NCBI RefSeq assembly: GCF_007565055.1
Contig: NC_044568.1
Span: 27,076,756-27,140,755, forward strand
Source: Rhinopithecus roxellana
Lineage: Eukaryota > Chordata > Mammalia > Primates > Cercopithecidae
Reading direction: 5' to 3'
Length of the DNA stretch: 64,000 bases
The position numbers and the translations under genes were made by a program. The notes beneath the pieces were generated by a model that did no database searches, had not been told where the DNA came from, and saw nothing but the letters and a program-made list of their open reading frames with translations. Below, in pieces: positions 11,925 through 22,990 of this stretch; the first letter of the stretch is position 1; the number at the start of each line of letters is the position of its first letter.

Positions 11925-12310
11925 AGTGACAGTGCACATCAGAATCACCAGGGCAGCTTCTTCAAAATACAGATATTCCAACTGGAAATGGTGGCTCATG
12001 CCTGTAATTCAAGCCTTTGAGAGGCCAAGGCAGGTCACTTGAGTCCAGGAGTTCAAGACCAGCCTGGACAACATTGCAAGACTATAGCTATACACAAAAT
12101 AAGAAGAAAAATTAGCTGGGCATGGTGGTGCATGCCTGTAGTCTCATGTATTCAGGAGGCTAAAGCAGGAGGATCACTTGAGCCCAGGAGTTTGAGGCTG
12201 CAATAAGCTATGATCACACTACTGTACTCCAGCCTAGGTGACAGAGCAAGACCCCGTCTCTAAAAAATAAAAAAATAAAAAATTCCATTCAGAGGGTTGG
12301 AATCAGGCTA
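11925..12310 (-). mobile_element. MER5-like hAT remnant split by an Alu
   Basis: 'gtgcacatcagaatcaccag' and 'cagcttcttcaaaatacaga' before the Alu match the antisense MER5A consensus. 'tccattcagagggttggaat' after it fits the continuing consensus. The Alu at 11981-12279 is inserted in it. Confidence 0.6.
11981..12279 (+). mobile_element. AluJ
   Basis: Diverged dimeric Alu from 'actggaaatggtggctcatg' to a tail of A/T runs. Flanks 'atattcca' and 'aaattcca' are a worn target duplication. 'gaggctgcaataagctatga' is typical of AluJ. Confidence 0.9.
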
Positions 12311-12329
12311 TCAGGTTGTGAAAAAACAC

Positions 12330-12795
12330 CCTTGTGTGATAGATTAAATTATAAATCCACAATTCTTCCTTGTGTCCCTGTATCATGATTTACTATGAGC
12401 AGACGGGACTACCCCACACCACTGATGTTGGACTTGACTGTGTGATGCGTTCTGCTCAGCTGAATGTGGGTAGAAGTGATGCTATGCCAGTTCCAAGCCA
12501 AGGTCTGAAGAGGCATTGAACATTTTCACTCCTGTCTCTTGCACTCCAGCTCTTTACCATGAGTGTGCTCCAGATGGACACTACCCTTTCAGTCTGAGTC
12601 CCCAAATGACAGATATACAGAACAGGCTTGAACCCAACGCGTACCCTGGCCCAAGTTCAGTCAATACTAATCAAGTTCATCAGAGTCACCCCAGCTGATT
12701 TGCAGAGCTGTAGTGAGAAAAATAAATTTTTGTTGTTGTATGCCCTGGTTGGGTGGGAAGTCACTTGTTACGTAGCATTATTGCGGTAATAGTTA
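12330..12795 (+). mobile_element. MLT1-like MaLR LTR (diverged)
   Basis: The 3' half carries 'gagaaaaataaatttttgtt' (polyadenylation signal) and 'gttacgtagcattattgcgg', close to the end of an MLT1-type LTR as I remember it. The 5' half contains 'gtagaagtgatgctatgcca'. Ends are worn and no target duplication is clear. Confidence 0.5.
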
Positions 12796-14560
12796 ACCAA
12801 AGTATCAGATGATCCTAAAGCATGTCCCCAATTAAGAACCACTAGACCAAAGGCTAAAGTCACAAACGATTCATCTGGCAATCGAGACCTTCCTTGGTCT
12901 TGTTCCCGTCTGGCCTCATCTCCCAGCTTCCTCTTCTGAACCAATCAAGTTTCTGGGTACTGAAACAGAATCCAACGCTCATGAACCCTAACAGAAAAGG
13001 GACTCCAAGGTGGCTGTAAAATCAAACTGAGAAAAAATGAATGGAAAGCAGGGAAAGTCAGGCAGGTGTGGCCAGGGCCGGAAGAGGCCACAGGCATAGT
13101 CGAGGTGGAGAAAGAGACCACCACAGGTTACCTGTGCACCAGGCGCTGGATCCTTAAGTTGCTGTTTGCAAGGAGGGTATCTCCAGCTCTCCCTGCTCCT
13201 TTGGAGAGGGAAGCATCCCGTTGGCCAGCCATGCCTTAGCCATCACAGAGAAAGAGAACATGTGTTAGACACCTAAAGAGGACAGGGGTCCCACACTGGG
13301 CAGCCAAGATCCCCACAAACATCCCCAGTAAGCTTCACATTCCCTACAAATAGGAACGGAGTTGATACGTGTAGAGCTCTTGAACTTTTCCTGGCATGTA
13401 ATAAATGCCATGGGAATGTTTTTAAAATAAATATTAAATATGTAACTTTTAGACCATTGGCTAAATAAGACGCTTTGATTGTTCTTTTCAATGACAACTC
13501 AAAAGCCACCCCTTCTCTGAGACCTTTCCTGATGAGGTGGAAATTGATGTTTCTTTTCTCAATGTCCCCAACACACTTGATCTGCCTGTCCTTCTTGATG
13601 CAGCGCAGGAGCTAGAGTTATCTGTGGTCTTGTGAGACATGAGGTTTTCCCCAGTGCTGAGGTCAATGCCTGAGGTCTTACAGGTAATCAGGAAGTACAG
13701 GGAGAATACCTGAGCAGGCGAGCCTCTTGCCAACTGTGAAATCTGAGCCTGCCTCTAAACCCTCACAATGTGGGCAGTGGGAACAACCACTCATTTCTTT
13801 GCACTGCTGGGAGCCTGGGCCAGTGTGTGCAGCCTGACCCAGCACAGGGCCTGCTGGCAAAATGCCATGGTGAAAAAGGCTTCCGGGTGAGAATCCTGAT
13901 TGCTCAGCCCCAGATTTTAAACAAATACTCTCAGCTTTTGAGCTGAGCATCCTGCCTTTCCAAGTTTGCTGAGCCTACAATTTGCAAATTGGCAGCTCCA
14001 AGGAAAAAGTCCTGGAGTCAGAGTGAGTGACCTCTGACCCAGATGGGACAGGCTGCTGAGTCTCACCTTCATGCTTTCTCTAACCCTGGCCCCTTTGTTA
14101 AAAACCCCCTTCAAGTCTATTGTGCAAATGAGCGCCACTGAGGACAGGTAGCATGCTTCATCCATACCTCCTCTGCTCCTTTTCCTGATCCCCAGTGTGC
14201 TTTGACTCCCAACAGCCAACACTTGCATCTCATTGTCAGAATGCTTTCTACAGCTTGCCAGACACCCCAACCAATGATTGGCAACATGGGGGTATCAATA
14301 CCCCAGCTCCCTTGTTCCCTGCTCATGCAACTCTGAGTTGTGACTTATGTCTCCAAAGCTCACATGTGGAATTGAGCCAAAATTACCCTCTGTGGGACTT
14401 TGCTTAATATCGGATCCTTGCCTGATCTGCTTCCCTTTCTGCCCCACTTTCTCAACCCCTACACATTTCCTTCTCTAAGAGTCTGCTTCTGGGAATCCAG
14501 CCCAAGATAGTAGAGAGAGAGGAAAATTAAAATGATAAAAATGGCAACCACTCTACTTTA
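12796..14560. other. Unassigned sequence, possible old repeats
   Basis: About 1.8 kb with no gene structure. Around 14320-14530 the sequence ending 'tctgcttctgggaatccagc' resembles the end of an old dispersed repeat of uncertain family. A minus-strand open frame of 117 codons (13917-14270) has no recognisable domain. Confidence 0.4.
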
Positions 14561-14574
14561 AAATCCTTTCATGC

Positions 14575-14725
14575 ATTAGTTATCTTAATGATCTCAAATA
14601 CCCTACAAGAAATTCTTATCCCCATCTTAAAGATGAAGGAATCAGGTCTCAGAGAAGTTGAGTAACTTGCCCAAGTTATGTAGTTAGTAAGTATTGAGCC
14701 AAGAAGTTCTATTACATGTACTGCT
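14575..14725 (-). repeat. MIR SINE (antisense)
   Basis: 'gagaagttgagtaacttgcc' followed by 'gtagttagtaagtattgagc' is the antisense MIR core, with the preceding 'cttatccccatcttaaagat'. Confidence 0.75.
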
Positions 14726-14729
14726 CCCA

Positions 14730-15555
14730 TTAGAAAGATGCCATCAATAAGAACTATACATATTTCTGTAAGTTAAAAGTTGAGAAAAAAAAATACAAAT
14801 CTAATAAGCAAATATGGATAATGACAGTATGCATTTATGGGGGAAAAAGGGTGATTGTTTTTATCTGTCATAGTTCTCCATGTTTACCCCATTTTCTTCT
14901 GGTATCAGATGAGGTAGGCATGCAATCAGAATTCCTTTGCCCACACTTGACCTCTGCATACAGACTCAGGGTTGGAAGGTGGCAGACTCTTCTGCTGCTG
15001 ATATCCTCTGAGATATAAGTTCCAGATGTGTTTCTTCAGCCCTTTCTTCAGTCCTTTCATTGAAACCACCCCAGGATCATTCCAATAAATGCCCAAAAGT
15101 CTCAGTTTAGTCAGAGCCCATGGCTGCTGCTTGTCAACAAGACATCTCAAGTGATGTAGAAATGGGTATCAGGAGTGGGGTGTTAAAAGTGACCCATCCT
15201 AAAAATATGGAATTGGAGACTATATGAGCCAATAAATCCTCCTTAATTTTGTAAGCAGGTTTCAGTGGGATTTTTGCACCTGCATCCAAAAGACTCTTGG
15301 GTGGTGTATGAATAAAAAGGGATTGAAATGCTCCTTCCCTGAATAACCTTACTTACACTACATCCCTATGCCTGCTTTTCTTTTCAACTGTGTGATACAT
15401 GTTTGCTTCATTCCTTTCCTATTTAACATATATTCATGCTTTTCAAGGTAACACAGGATAAGGAATCAGATGGTCAGCTCAGGGAATTAGCCATCTGATA
15501 TATCAGAAACGAATGGGCCTGGTGCATCATCAAAGAGATATTATGTGCCATGGAA
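14730..15555. other. Unassigned AT-rich sequence
   Basis: No gene or confident repeat. 'cattgaaaccaccccaggat' (near 15059) and 'aaatgggtatcaggagtggg' (near 15160) hint at an old LTR, but I cannot place it. Confidence 0.4.
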
Positions 15556-15559
15556 AGAG

Positions 15560-15730
15560 AGCTATGGACCTGGGGAGTGGGAAAGCTTGGTTCTAGTCCC
15601 AACCCCAACTCTGAATTGCTGTGTGTCATTGGTCAAGAGTCTTCTGTCTCTGGGGCTCTGCCTCTCCCTTTATAGAAAAAAAGAGGATCTCTAAAGTGCC
15701 TTCTAGATCCACCATGTTCAGATGTTTGGA
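15560..15730 (+). repeat. MIR3 SINE
   Basis: 'cccaactctgaattgctgtg', 'ggggctctgcctctcccttt' and 'ctctaaagtgccttctagat' follow the order of the MIR3 consensus. Confidence 0.6.
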
Positions 15731-15899
15731 GAAAACGCAAAGACACATGGCCTACATACCGTGCACAGACTGATTAGGTGAGAAGAGGTAGCAGCACCAG
15801 GGTGCTGAGTCTAGGTGGGCCTCTCTGGGATTTCACCTGAGCATCTCTTTGAAGCTGTGAGCTCACAGGTGTCACATTTCTGCTATTCCTACATTTTTC

Positions 15900-16345
15900 T
15901 CTTCTGATCCTACCCCACTCACATTGTGGCAGAAACTGTCACCCATCCCCCAGTATCCATTCTCCCTTTATTCTTTTTAGTCATAGAATGGCCACATTGC
16001 TAGAAATTACACTACTTTCCAGCCTCCCAGGCAGTTACACGTGGCCATATGTGAATGGCATGTGAGCAGAAGTGATGTGTGCTAGCCCTTCCCATCTTCT
16101 CCCTGCCTTCTTGCAGACTGAAACGTAGACACAGCACAGAGATCCAGCTTCCGACATGGAAAAAGAGGGCAGAGCACAAGAAGGAAGTCACTTAAATTCC
16201 TGATCTGCTTCATGGAGTCAAATTGTCTTCCATTCCCTTCCTAGCTTAGAGTTTTCCATGAGAACAATAATCTTCCATCTTGTTGAACTTGCTGTATTTG
16301 GGGGACTGTTCTTACAGCAGCTTACTCTGTGCCCAAACCAATACC
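15900..16345 (+). repeat. Old LTR-like dispersed repeat
   Basis: 'tacacgtggccatatgtgaa' and 'gtgagcagaagtgatgtgtg' match a common old mammalian repeat. The end 'gttcttacagcagcttactc' resembles an MLT-type LTR terminus. The element at 44640-45010 seems to be a second copy. Confidence 0.45.
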
Positions 16346-16426
16346 TCCTACCCCATCTCAAGCTCAATTTTCAGACACCTTGCCAGGCAGGGCCAAGGAG
16401 CTAATCTCCACTGAGAAGAGAGGGAA

Positions 16427-16680
16427 GTCAAGACCAACCTGGGAAATGTGGCAAAACTTCATCTCTACAAAAAAAAAAAAAAAAAAAAATACAAAAATAA
16501 ACTGGGCATGGTGGTGTGTGCCTGTAGTCCCAGCTATTCAGGAGGCTGAGGTGGGAGGATGGCTTGAGCCTGGGAGGCAGAGGTTTCAGTGAGCTGAAGT
16601 GGTGCCAGTGCACTCCAGCCTAGGTGATAGAGTCAGATGTTGTCAAAAGAAAGAAAAAGAAATAAAGGAAAAAAAGGAGG
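16427..16680 (+). mobile_element. AluJ, 5'-truncated
   Basis: Begins inside the left arm ('gtcaagaccaacctgggaaa') with a long A-run (16470-16489) as the middle linker and a complete right arm. About 45 bases of the left arm are missing. The tail has decayed to A/G-rich sequence running to about 16715. Confidence 0.85.
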
Positions 16681-16715
16681 AGGAAGAGGAAATAGGAGTA
16701 GGAGAAAGAGGGGAA

Positions 16716-17265
16716 AGACAGACTTTATTGGACAGCCACTCTGTTCCAGACATTTATCTCCATTATCTTGAAAGCTTGAATTTTATCATTGGTACAAATA
16801 TGGTCCATTATTTTCCTTGAAGTGACAGGCACACTTTATCCATTTTCAAGAAAATGTGTACCAATACTTGAGTCTGAATAACCATAATTCTTCTGTTAGT
16901 CTTCTTTTTTCAAGTAAAAATGATGTTCAGCTAGGTCAGCTAACAACTCAATTGCACAAGTACTTTTCCTTAAGACAACTATTGTACTTCAGTATGCAGG
17001 AGAAATGCTTCATGCACACCTTCGCTTGATTGTACAGAATATTAAAATGTCTTGTACTCAGGGTCGAAAAATGAAGAAGTTAATAACTTTTTCTGCTTCA
17101 AGGACATTCTTAAGTGACATTGTGTCTTTTTCTCTTTTTTGTTTTACTGCAAGAACGTCCCAGCCTGGGGCGTGCTACCAGACCAGCAGGTTACTGGCTC
17201 TAGCTCTTGCACCACCAGTGCAAATGTCAGCATGGTAAAAAGGGCAGATAACATCTCAGTACTCT
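16716..17265. other. Unassigned sequence, possible DNA-transposon interior
   Basis: No match that I can name. It runs straight into a hAT-like end at 17267-17352, so it may be the interior of a larger Charlie-type transposon. The 77-codon open frame at 17005-17238 shows no transposase motif I can identify. Confidence 0.35.
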
Positions 17266-17266
17266 T

Positions 17267-17352
17267 ATGAAAACAGTTTTGACTTTCTAAACCCCCTGAA
17301 AGTGTCTTGGGGACCTCCAGGCATTCTCAGACCTCACTTTGATAAGCACTGC
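17267..17352. mobile_element. hAT-Charlie terminal fragment
   Basis: 'ctaaaccccctgaaagtgtc', 'ttggggacctccaggcattc' and 'cactttgataagcactgc' resemble the subterminal and terminal sequence of Charlie-group hAT elements. Confidence 0.5.
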
Positions 17353-17359
17353 CTTTCTT

Positions 17360-18190
17360 TCACTAGCCTGCCTTTATTCACAAGCATACAAATGTGCACA
17401 TGTGCACACACAAACACACACACAGAGTTTCTATCATTTGATTTTCAAAAGGGCATTTGAATATCAAAAAAAGGAAGGACGTCATCTCAGAATAAAGGAT
17501 AATCCATTAGACTGGATGCATTTAGTTTCATGAACAACTCACAGCATTGTCCTTATTGTTCTGGTTTTTGCCAAGGCCAGGGGGCAGACGTTGGCATGGA
17601 AGACTGGTGTTTGGAAACCGCCTCCATCCTGGTCCACCCCTTCTTGTGCACATGAGAGAAATTATGCTCTGAAGGGCCAAGCACTCGCTGGGGTACACAG
17701 CTGAAAATGGTTCCACTGAGCTGGGCCCCAGGTTTGCCTCCAGACAGAGCACCAGCTGTCAGCAGGGCTCTGGGCAATAATTAAAACCCACACCCACTCT
17801 CCCAGGAGAGCTGGGAGCAGAACAGCCTGCTGGAAGCCCTCAGTGAGGTCTGCATGGATACAGGTTGAGTCTGAAGTGGATGGAGACCTCAGTGCCCTAA
17901 CGAGAATCCCAACGAATGGGTTTTATCTATTAACTAGCTGACACTGCTGGGCTTCTGCCCAACTCCCTTTCCCCATCCATTCCAGATTCCATCGCCTGGG
18001 GTCATTTGGTAGGAGCCACACATGCTCACATGCAGATGTGTGCACATTGCACACACACCTGCCACACACCCACAAGTTCCCCTCCCATCCCCACTCCTCC
18101 CAGTCACTCTACTCACACCCTCTCCACCTATGATGACCCTAGCCCTCTCACCACCCCACCATTTCCACCACCCCTGGGGACCCACACAAA
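17360..18190. other. Unassigned sequence with CA- and C-rich stretches
   Basis: Contains a short CA-rich stretch (17395-17425) and a CACA/CCTCC-rich stretch (18030-18180). Open frames over the latter (99 and 81 codons, plus) are threonine/serine/proline-rich because of the base composition, not because of coding selection. Confidence 0.45.
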
Positions 18191-18194
18191 GACC

Positions 18195-18345
18195 AGGGCC
18201 TCAGGACCAGAGCAGCCTCCCCAGGCAAGTCTCTTCCTGCCTTTGGAACTCAGTTTCCCAGCTATAATCTTGCAAGGAAGATCAGAGAGGATGCACTGTC
18301 TCTAAAGTCCCTGCCAGTTCCAACATCTTATGGTCTATGATGAAA
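18195..18345 (+). repeat. MIR3 SINE
   Basis: 'ggaactcagtttcccagcta' and 'ctaaagtccctgccagttcc' follow the MIR3 consensus order. Confidence 0.55.
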
Positions 18346-18770
18346 GAAGAGTGTTTTGAAAGTCACCCTGGCAGCTTGGGTGGGATGGGCAGAGAGTGGC
18401 CCCGGGGAGGCAGGAGGTGAGGGGGTATCAGATGTGAGGTGCAGACAGCTGGAACCACCCATGACCAAAGCCCTGGGATTGGATGCGAAGGTCAGGGGGA
18501 AAATTTGTAAATGCTGAGTCTGAGGGATGTGGTGAAAGTGAGCATAACATCTAACGGCTGTAGGGGTTGCAGTCTGGGGGGTGCTAAAGACTCATAAGCA
18601 AGGACGGTGAACATGAATCAAGGTCTGATTTACCCTAGAAAATCCCCACAGGGACTCACAGAGTGACCTACCATTGTTCTGTGTACACAATGCCATGCCA
18701 GCAACATAGAGCCGAATCTTCATCTCTTCTTGAGGGAGCTGGCTTCTGTGGGAAGCTGGGGTCGCAAATT
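18346..18770. other. Unassigned, possible antisense L2
   Basis: 'gaaagtcaccctggcagctt' followed by a G-rich 'ggaggcaggaggtgag' recalls antisense L2 ('actctggctgc ... ggcaggga'), but the match is too weak to call. Confidence 0.3.
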
Positions 18771-18771
18771 T

Positions 18772-19249
18772 TGTATGTCAACTTGACTGGCCCATGGAGT
18801 GCTTAGACATTTGACTAAACACTAATCTGGGTGTGTTTGTAAGGGTGTTTCTGGATCAGTAGACTGAGTCAAGTAGCTCACCCTCCCCAGTGTGGATGGT
18901 CCTCATCCAATCCATTGAAGACATGAACAGTAAAAAGGCTAAGAGAGAATTCCTCCTGCCTGACTGCTTGAGCTGGGACATATGTCTTCTCTGGTCTCAG
19001 ACTTGGACTGAAGCATCCATTCTTCCTGTGTCTCTAGCCTGCAGGGTTCAGACTAAAACTTATACCATTGACTATCCTGGTTCTCAGGTCTTCAGACTTG
19101 GACTAGAACTACACCTTCAGCTCTCCTGGGTCTCCAGCCTGCCAACTGCAGATATAAGGACTTAGCCTCTGTAATTGCATGAGGCAATTCCTTATAATAA
19201 TAAATCTCTTTCCATGTACATATCCTATTGGGGAACCCTGACTAATACA
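18772..19249 (+). mobile_element. Old LTR-type repeat
   Basis: Starts 'tgtatgtcaacttgactggc', carries 'gtgtttctggatcagtagac', 'tggtcctcatccaatccatt' and 'ccttataataataaatctct', and ends 'ggaaccctgactaataca'. This is a well-known dispersed primate repeat with LTR-like ends and a polyadenylation signal. I cannot name the family, and no target duplication is visible. Confidence 0.6.
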
Positions 19250-19499
19250 GAGGCCATGTGACATTACGCATGAGAACCATACTCAGGCAGGAGCCATTCT
19301 CGCAGGAGAATGGGGACTGAGGCTCCTCTCTGTCATCACATTCCCTCTGGAGCACATACTTGTTTCTGCCCATCCCATTTAAATTGTTATCTCTCTTAAG
19401 CCCATGCCATTAAACAATTGGAACTTGAAAAATAATAATAATAAGTAAATTGTTCTCTCTCTCCTCCTCTCTCTATCATTCCCATCTCTGTCTCATCTC

Positions 19500-19915
19500 T
19501 TTGTCAGTGGGATAAGAGACTGGGAAGCAGATGCTGAGATGGAGTTAGGAGTGCAGTTTCTTGGGGATAATGCCTGAGAAAGATACAAGGGGGAGGATGC
19601 AGGATCAGGCAGGAGGAGCCTCTGACTGCAATCCAAAGTTGACAAAGACTAGACCAACTTCAAAAGGGGCTCCAAATCAACAACTACCCATCTGAGGAGC
19701 CCCACGCTGTCAAGAAAGAATATCACTTTTGGCCCTAGCACTCGCGTTGTTCTCAGTCACTGGCTAGGAGCTCCTGAGAAGTCCATGGCCTCAGCTTGAA
19801 AGTCGACGCAGACTCTGAAGATGCTGAAGTTGAAGGCTGTCTGCCAACTGCACTTCTTGTAGCTGAATGGCAATGTTTTTCCTCAAGGGAGATTTAAGGG
19901 GTGCACCTTGATGGC
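19500..19915. repeat. Old dispersed repeat, family not named
   Basis: 'gcagtttcttggggataatg', 'cttcaaaaggggctccaaat' and 'tcactggctaggagctcctg' occur together in a dispersed mammalian repeat that I recall but cannot name. A part of it reappears at 20365-20413. Confidence 0.45.
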
Positions 19916-19921
19916 TGCCAT

Positions 19922-19923
<2 letters not shown>

Positions 19924-19980
<57 letters not shown>
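19924..19980. repeat. (TG)n microsatellite
   Basis: About 28 dinucleotide units with one TT interruption. Such alternating purine-pyrimidine tracts are polymorphic and can adopt Z-DNA. Confidence 0.98.
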
Positions 19981-19984
<4 letters not shown>

Positions 19985-20074
19985 CTTTTTTGCTTATTTT
20001 TTTCTGCTTTGGTCAGACATGTATAGTTGAGTTGAATACATATAACATGACTCATCTATAATACTTCTAATATC

Positions 20075-20300
20075 AACGCTGTGAGCTTACAGGGTGTCAG
20101 ACTGCTAAGTTATTTATATACATTGTCACGTTGACTCATGACATTGACCCTGCACAGGGTCACTATCCCCCTTTTATAGATGAGAAAACTGAGGCCCACA
20201 GAGGCCACATGAATTGCCCAAATCCTCACAATATGTTGAGGCTGAAACCAGGATTTCAACTCAGGTCTATCTGATCTGGAGCCTGAGCTTTGAAAAACAA
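20075..20300 (-). repeat. MIR SINE (antisense)
   Basis: 'cccccttttatagatgagaa' and 'actgaggcccacagaggcc', then 'accaggatttcaactcagg', give a nearly complete antisense MIR. Confidence 0.8.
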
Positions 20301-20868
20301 CACTAAGAAAAGAGGCCTCTCATTCCCCCATACAGTGCCTCCTATACCCCAGGATAGGAGGCAGCCCTAGCACTGTGTTGTTGTCGGTCATTGGCTAGGA
20401 GCTCCTGAGAGCACACAGGTGCCCCCCAGACCTAGAGAGCCCTGGCCGATGGATGCCAGCTGACGTTTCCTGACAAAGGAGCCTCAACCACCCCAGAAAG
20501 CTGGAAAGGACAAGGGTCCCCATCAATGTGCCTTGGGTCTACTCAGATGTGAACACAGCCATGCATGTGGTGCTTCAGTGAGGCAGAGGTACGACTTCAT
20601 TAACCTAATTCAAAAGCATGATGGATTTTAAAAGTCTGTGGCCAGAAAAAACACATGTGTGTCTCTAAAGGTGCCTCCAGGGAGACCTCCTGATTTGATT
20701 GTCCTTGCTCAGACAAGAACTGGTTCAACCTCCCAGGTTTGGTGACCTCCTGTTTCAAGAGCTAAATCAGAGTCACAGATCCAGAACTGCCCTTCCTTGG
20801 ATCATCTCCCTCTTCCAGCCACTAGGAGGATGGAAGATGGTTGCTTCCTTGGGATTCTCTCTATTATC
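20301..20868. other. Unassigned sequence
   Basis: Apart from the 48-base partial copy of the 19500-19915 repeat at 20365-20413, nothing is recognisable. Confidence 0.45.
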
Positions 20869-21175
20869 TTTTTTTTTTTTTTTTTTTTTTTTTGAAACAG
20901 GGTCTGGCTCTGTTGCCCAGGCTAGAGTGCAGTGGCATGATCATAGCTCATTGCAGCCTCAAATTCTTGGGCTCAAGTGATCCTCCTGCCTCAGCTTCCT
21001 GAACAGCTCGGACCACAGGTAAGTGTCACTATGCCCAGCTAATTTTTAATTTTTTTGTAGAGACAGGGTTTTGCCATGTTGCCCAGGCTGATCCCAAATT
21101 CCTGGCCTCAAGCCATCCTCCTGCCTCAAACTCCCAAAGTACTGGGATCACAGGCGTGAGCCATCATATCTGATC
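20869..21175 (-). mobile_element. AluJ (antisense)
   Basis: A T-run tail of about 25 bases, then 'gaaacagggtctggctctgt' and 'gatcatagctcattgcagcc', ending 'ccatcatatctgatc'. Divergence and diagnostic bases point to AluJ. Confidence 0.92.
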
Positions 21176-21179
21176 CCTT

Positions 21180-21770
21180 ATTGTCTTTAACATGTTGCAT
21201 CTCTCCTCACTGATTAGATAAGAATGAGGCTAATGTCCCAACTGTATCTACTCACTGGTAATTTAGAAGCAAGGGATGTTAGGTCATACCAAATTAACTG
21301 GAGCTAATAATTAGAAACAAAAAATTAAAAATAAAAGAATTCCATGTCAAAGAAGGCCTGCCCTCAATTCTATGTATGGTAGATAAATCCAGACAGTGTG
21401 TGTGTGCTCAGGCAGTTTCCCTGGAAGCATGACCCTCTCGCAGGGAGGGTGAGAGAGTAGGGACAGCTCCGGCTACCTCTAGAACACAGAGGACCCCTCT
21501 GCAGGTGGCTCCTGGGGAGAGAGGTGCTGGATGATTAGGGTACCAAGAAAGGGGAAGACCCTACACCCCAGTAAGTCTTGGAGGGACTTCTTGTTTGTCC
21601 CTCAGCAGGACAATAATTAGTTGACTTATTATTTGTCCACTTGGAAGGGACAAATATGGTCTGGAACAGAATAAATGTTGTCTCCCCAGGCTTTCTCCAG
21701 TGAATGGAATCACCAATTTAAAGGAAAGAAAAACATATCAGATTGAGTAGCCAGAAATGAAGTATTACTA
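21180..21770. other. Unassigned sequence
   Basis: No gene or repeat recognised. Confidence 0.5.
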
Positions 21771-21775
21771 TTATA

Positions 21776-22020
21776 ATGATGACAAGGTAGCTTAGGGTTA
21801 ACGTCACCGGCTTCGGGAGTCCAACTGCTTGAGCTCAAATATTCACAGCTCTACTTGCTCAGCGTCCTGGGTCAAGTTCCTTCCAGCCCACTCTGCCTCC
21901 ACTTCCTCATCTGTAACATGGAGATAATAATGACTGTCACCACCTCATCAGGATGTATAAGGGGTTAGTGTGTACATGCACTATGCATTTCAGCACTAAA
22001 TACACACTCAGTGTTGCAGT
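21776..22020 (+). repeat. MIR SINE, near full length
   Basis: Runs from 'gatgacaaggtagcttaggg' through 'ttgagctcaaatattcacag', 'cacttcctcatctgtaacat' and 'ggagataataatgactgtca' to 'cactaaatacacactcagtg', covering the tRNA-like head, core and LINE-like tail of MIR. Confidence 0.85.
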
Positions 22021-22094
22021 CTGATGTGGTGACATGAGAGCTTCAGGGGGTCCAGAAGGCTCCATATTCCTAGCTCAGTCATCTTTTTGGGGGG

Positions 22095-22190
22095 ATATCA
22101 TTCAGCCCCTCAGGGCCTCAGTTTCCTTATTTGAGAGCCAAATGACTGCCTCGCAGCATTATCATGAAGATACATGGAATGATGAAAGGA
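22095..22190 (+). repeat. MIR SINE fragment
   Basis: 'ctcagggcctcagtttcctt' followed by a worn core. It lies just behind the MIR at 21776-22020 in the same orientation. Confidence 0.55.
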
Positions 22191-22700
22191 ATCATTCCCT
22201 AGGCTGTAGAAGGCGTCCCTGGTGATCGTGCAGTGCACAATCTGAGCAACCATATGTGTCAGTCCTGATGATGAACATAAAGCAGTTGGCATGTTGGAGA
22301 TACCACCTCTGTGCCTCCTTTTTTGTAAGTTTGCATATCAAACCATTGACTTTAACTCAAAGTCTTCCCTGCAAGCTTCCTCCACACTGAGTACAGTGGA
22401 TGTAAAAGCTGAAGAAGAACTGCACCATCCTCAATCCACAAGGGTTCCTGCCCTCAAAGAAAAAGAGTTTCTAGCAGAAAATAGCCCAAGCCCTGCTGTA
22501 ATGCAAGACTAAACTCCATGTGGTAGGCTCCAAGAGGGAAGCAACCTCACAGCAGGATGAGAATAAAAGCCAGGAACAGCAGGAACACCTTTCCCCAAAG
22601 GACAGTCACTGGGGACCACCTTGATTTAAATGTGTCAAGTGAAGGAGGGTGGAAGTGGCTGTGTCTGCAAAGGTGAGGAGGTTCATGCTTCAGAAAAGAG
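22191..22700. other. Unassigned sequence
   Basis: No gene or repeat recognised. Confidence 0.5.
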
Positions 22701-22705
22701 GGTCT

Positions 22706-22990
22706 GGCCAGGCACGGTGGCTCATGCCTGTAATCCCAACACCTCCAGAAGCAAAGTGGGTGGATCGCTTGAGCCCAGGAATGCAAGACCAGCCTAGGCG
22801 AAATAGCAGGACCCCATCTCTACAAAAAAATTAAAAATCAGTTGGGCATGATGGCGCATGCCTGGTCCCAGCTACTTGAGAGGCTGACATGGGAGGATCG
22901 CTTGAGCCCAGGAAGTTGAGGTGACAGTAAGCAATGATCGCACCACTACATGCAAGTCTGGGTAACAGAGAGAGACCTTGTCTTATTAAA
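22706..22990 (+). mobile_element. AluJ with a microsatellite tail
   Basis: Starts 'ggccaggcacggtggctc' and runs through a diverged dimer to 'gagagaccttgtctta'. Its A-tail is the apparent seed of the GGAA repeat that follows, a common origin for primate tetranucleotide repeats. Confidence 0.9.

Noticed and set aside
18772..19249. Exact LTR call with target duplication
   Set aside because: The ends look LTR-like, but the flanking bases do not match, so I kept only a family-level repeat call.
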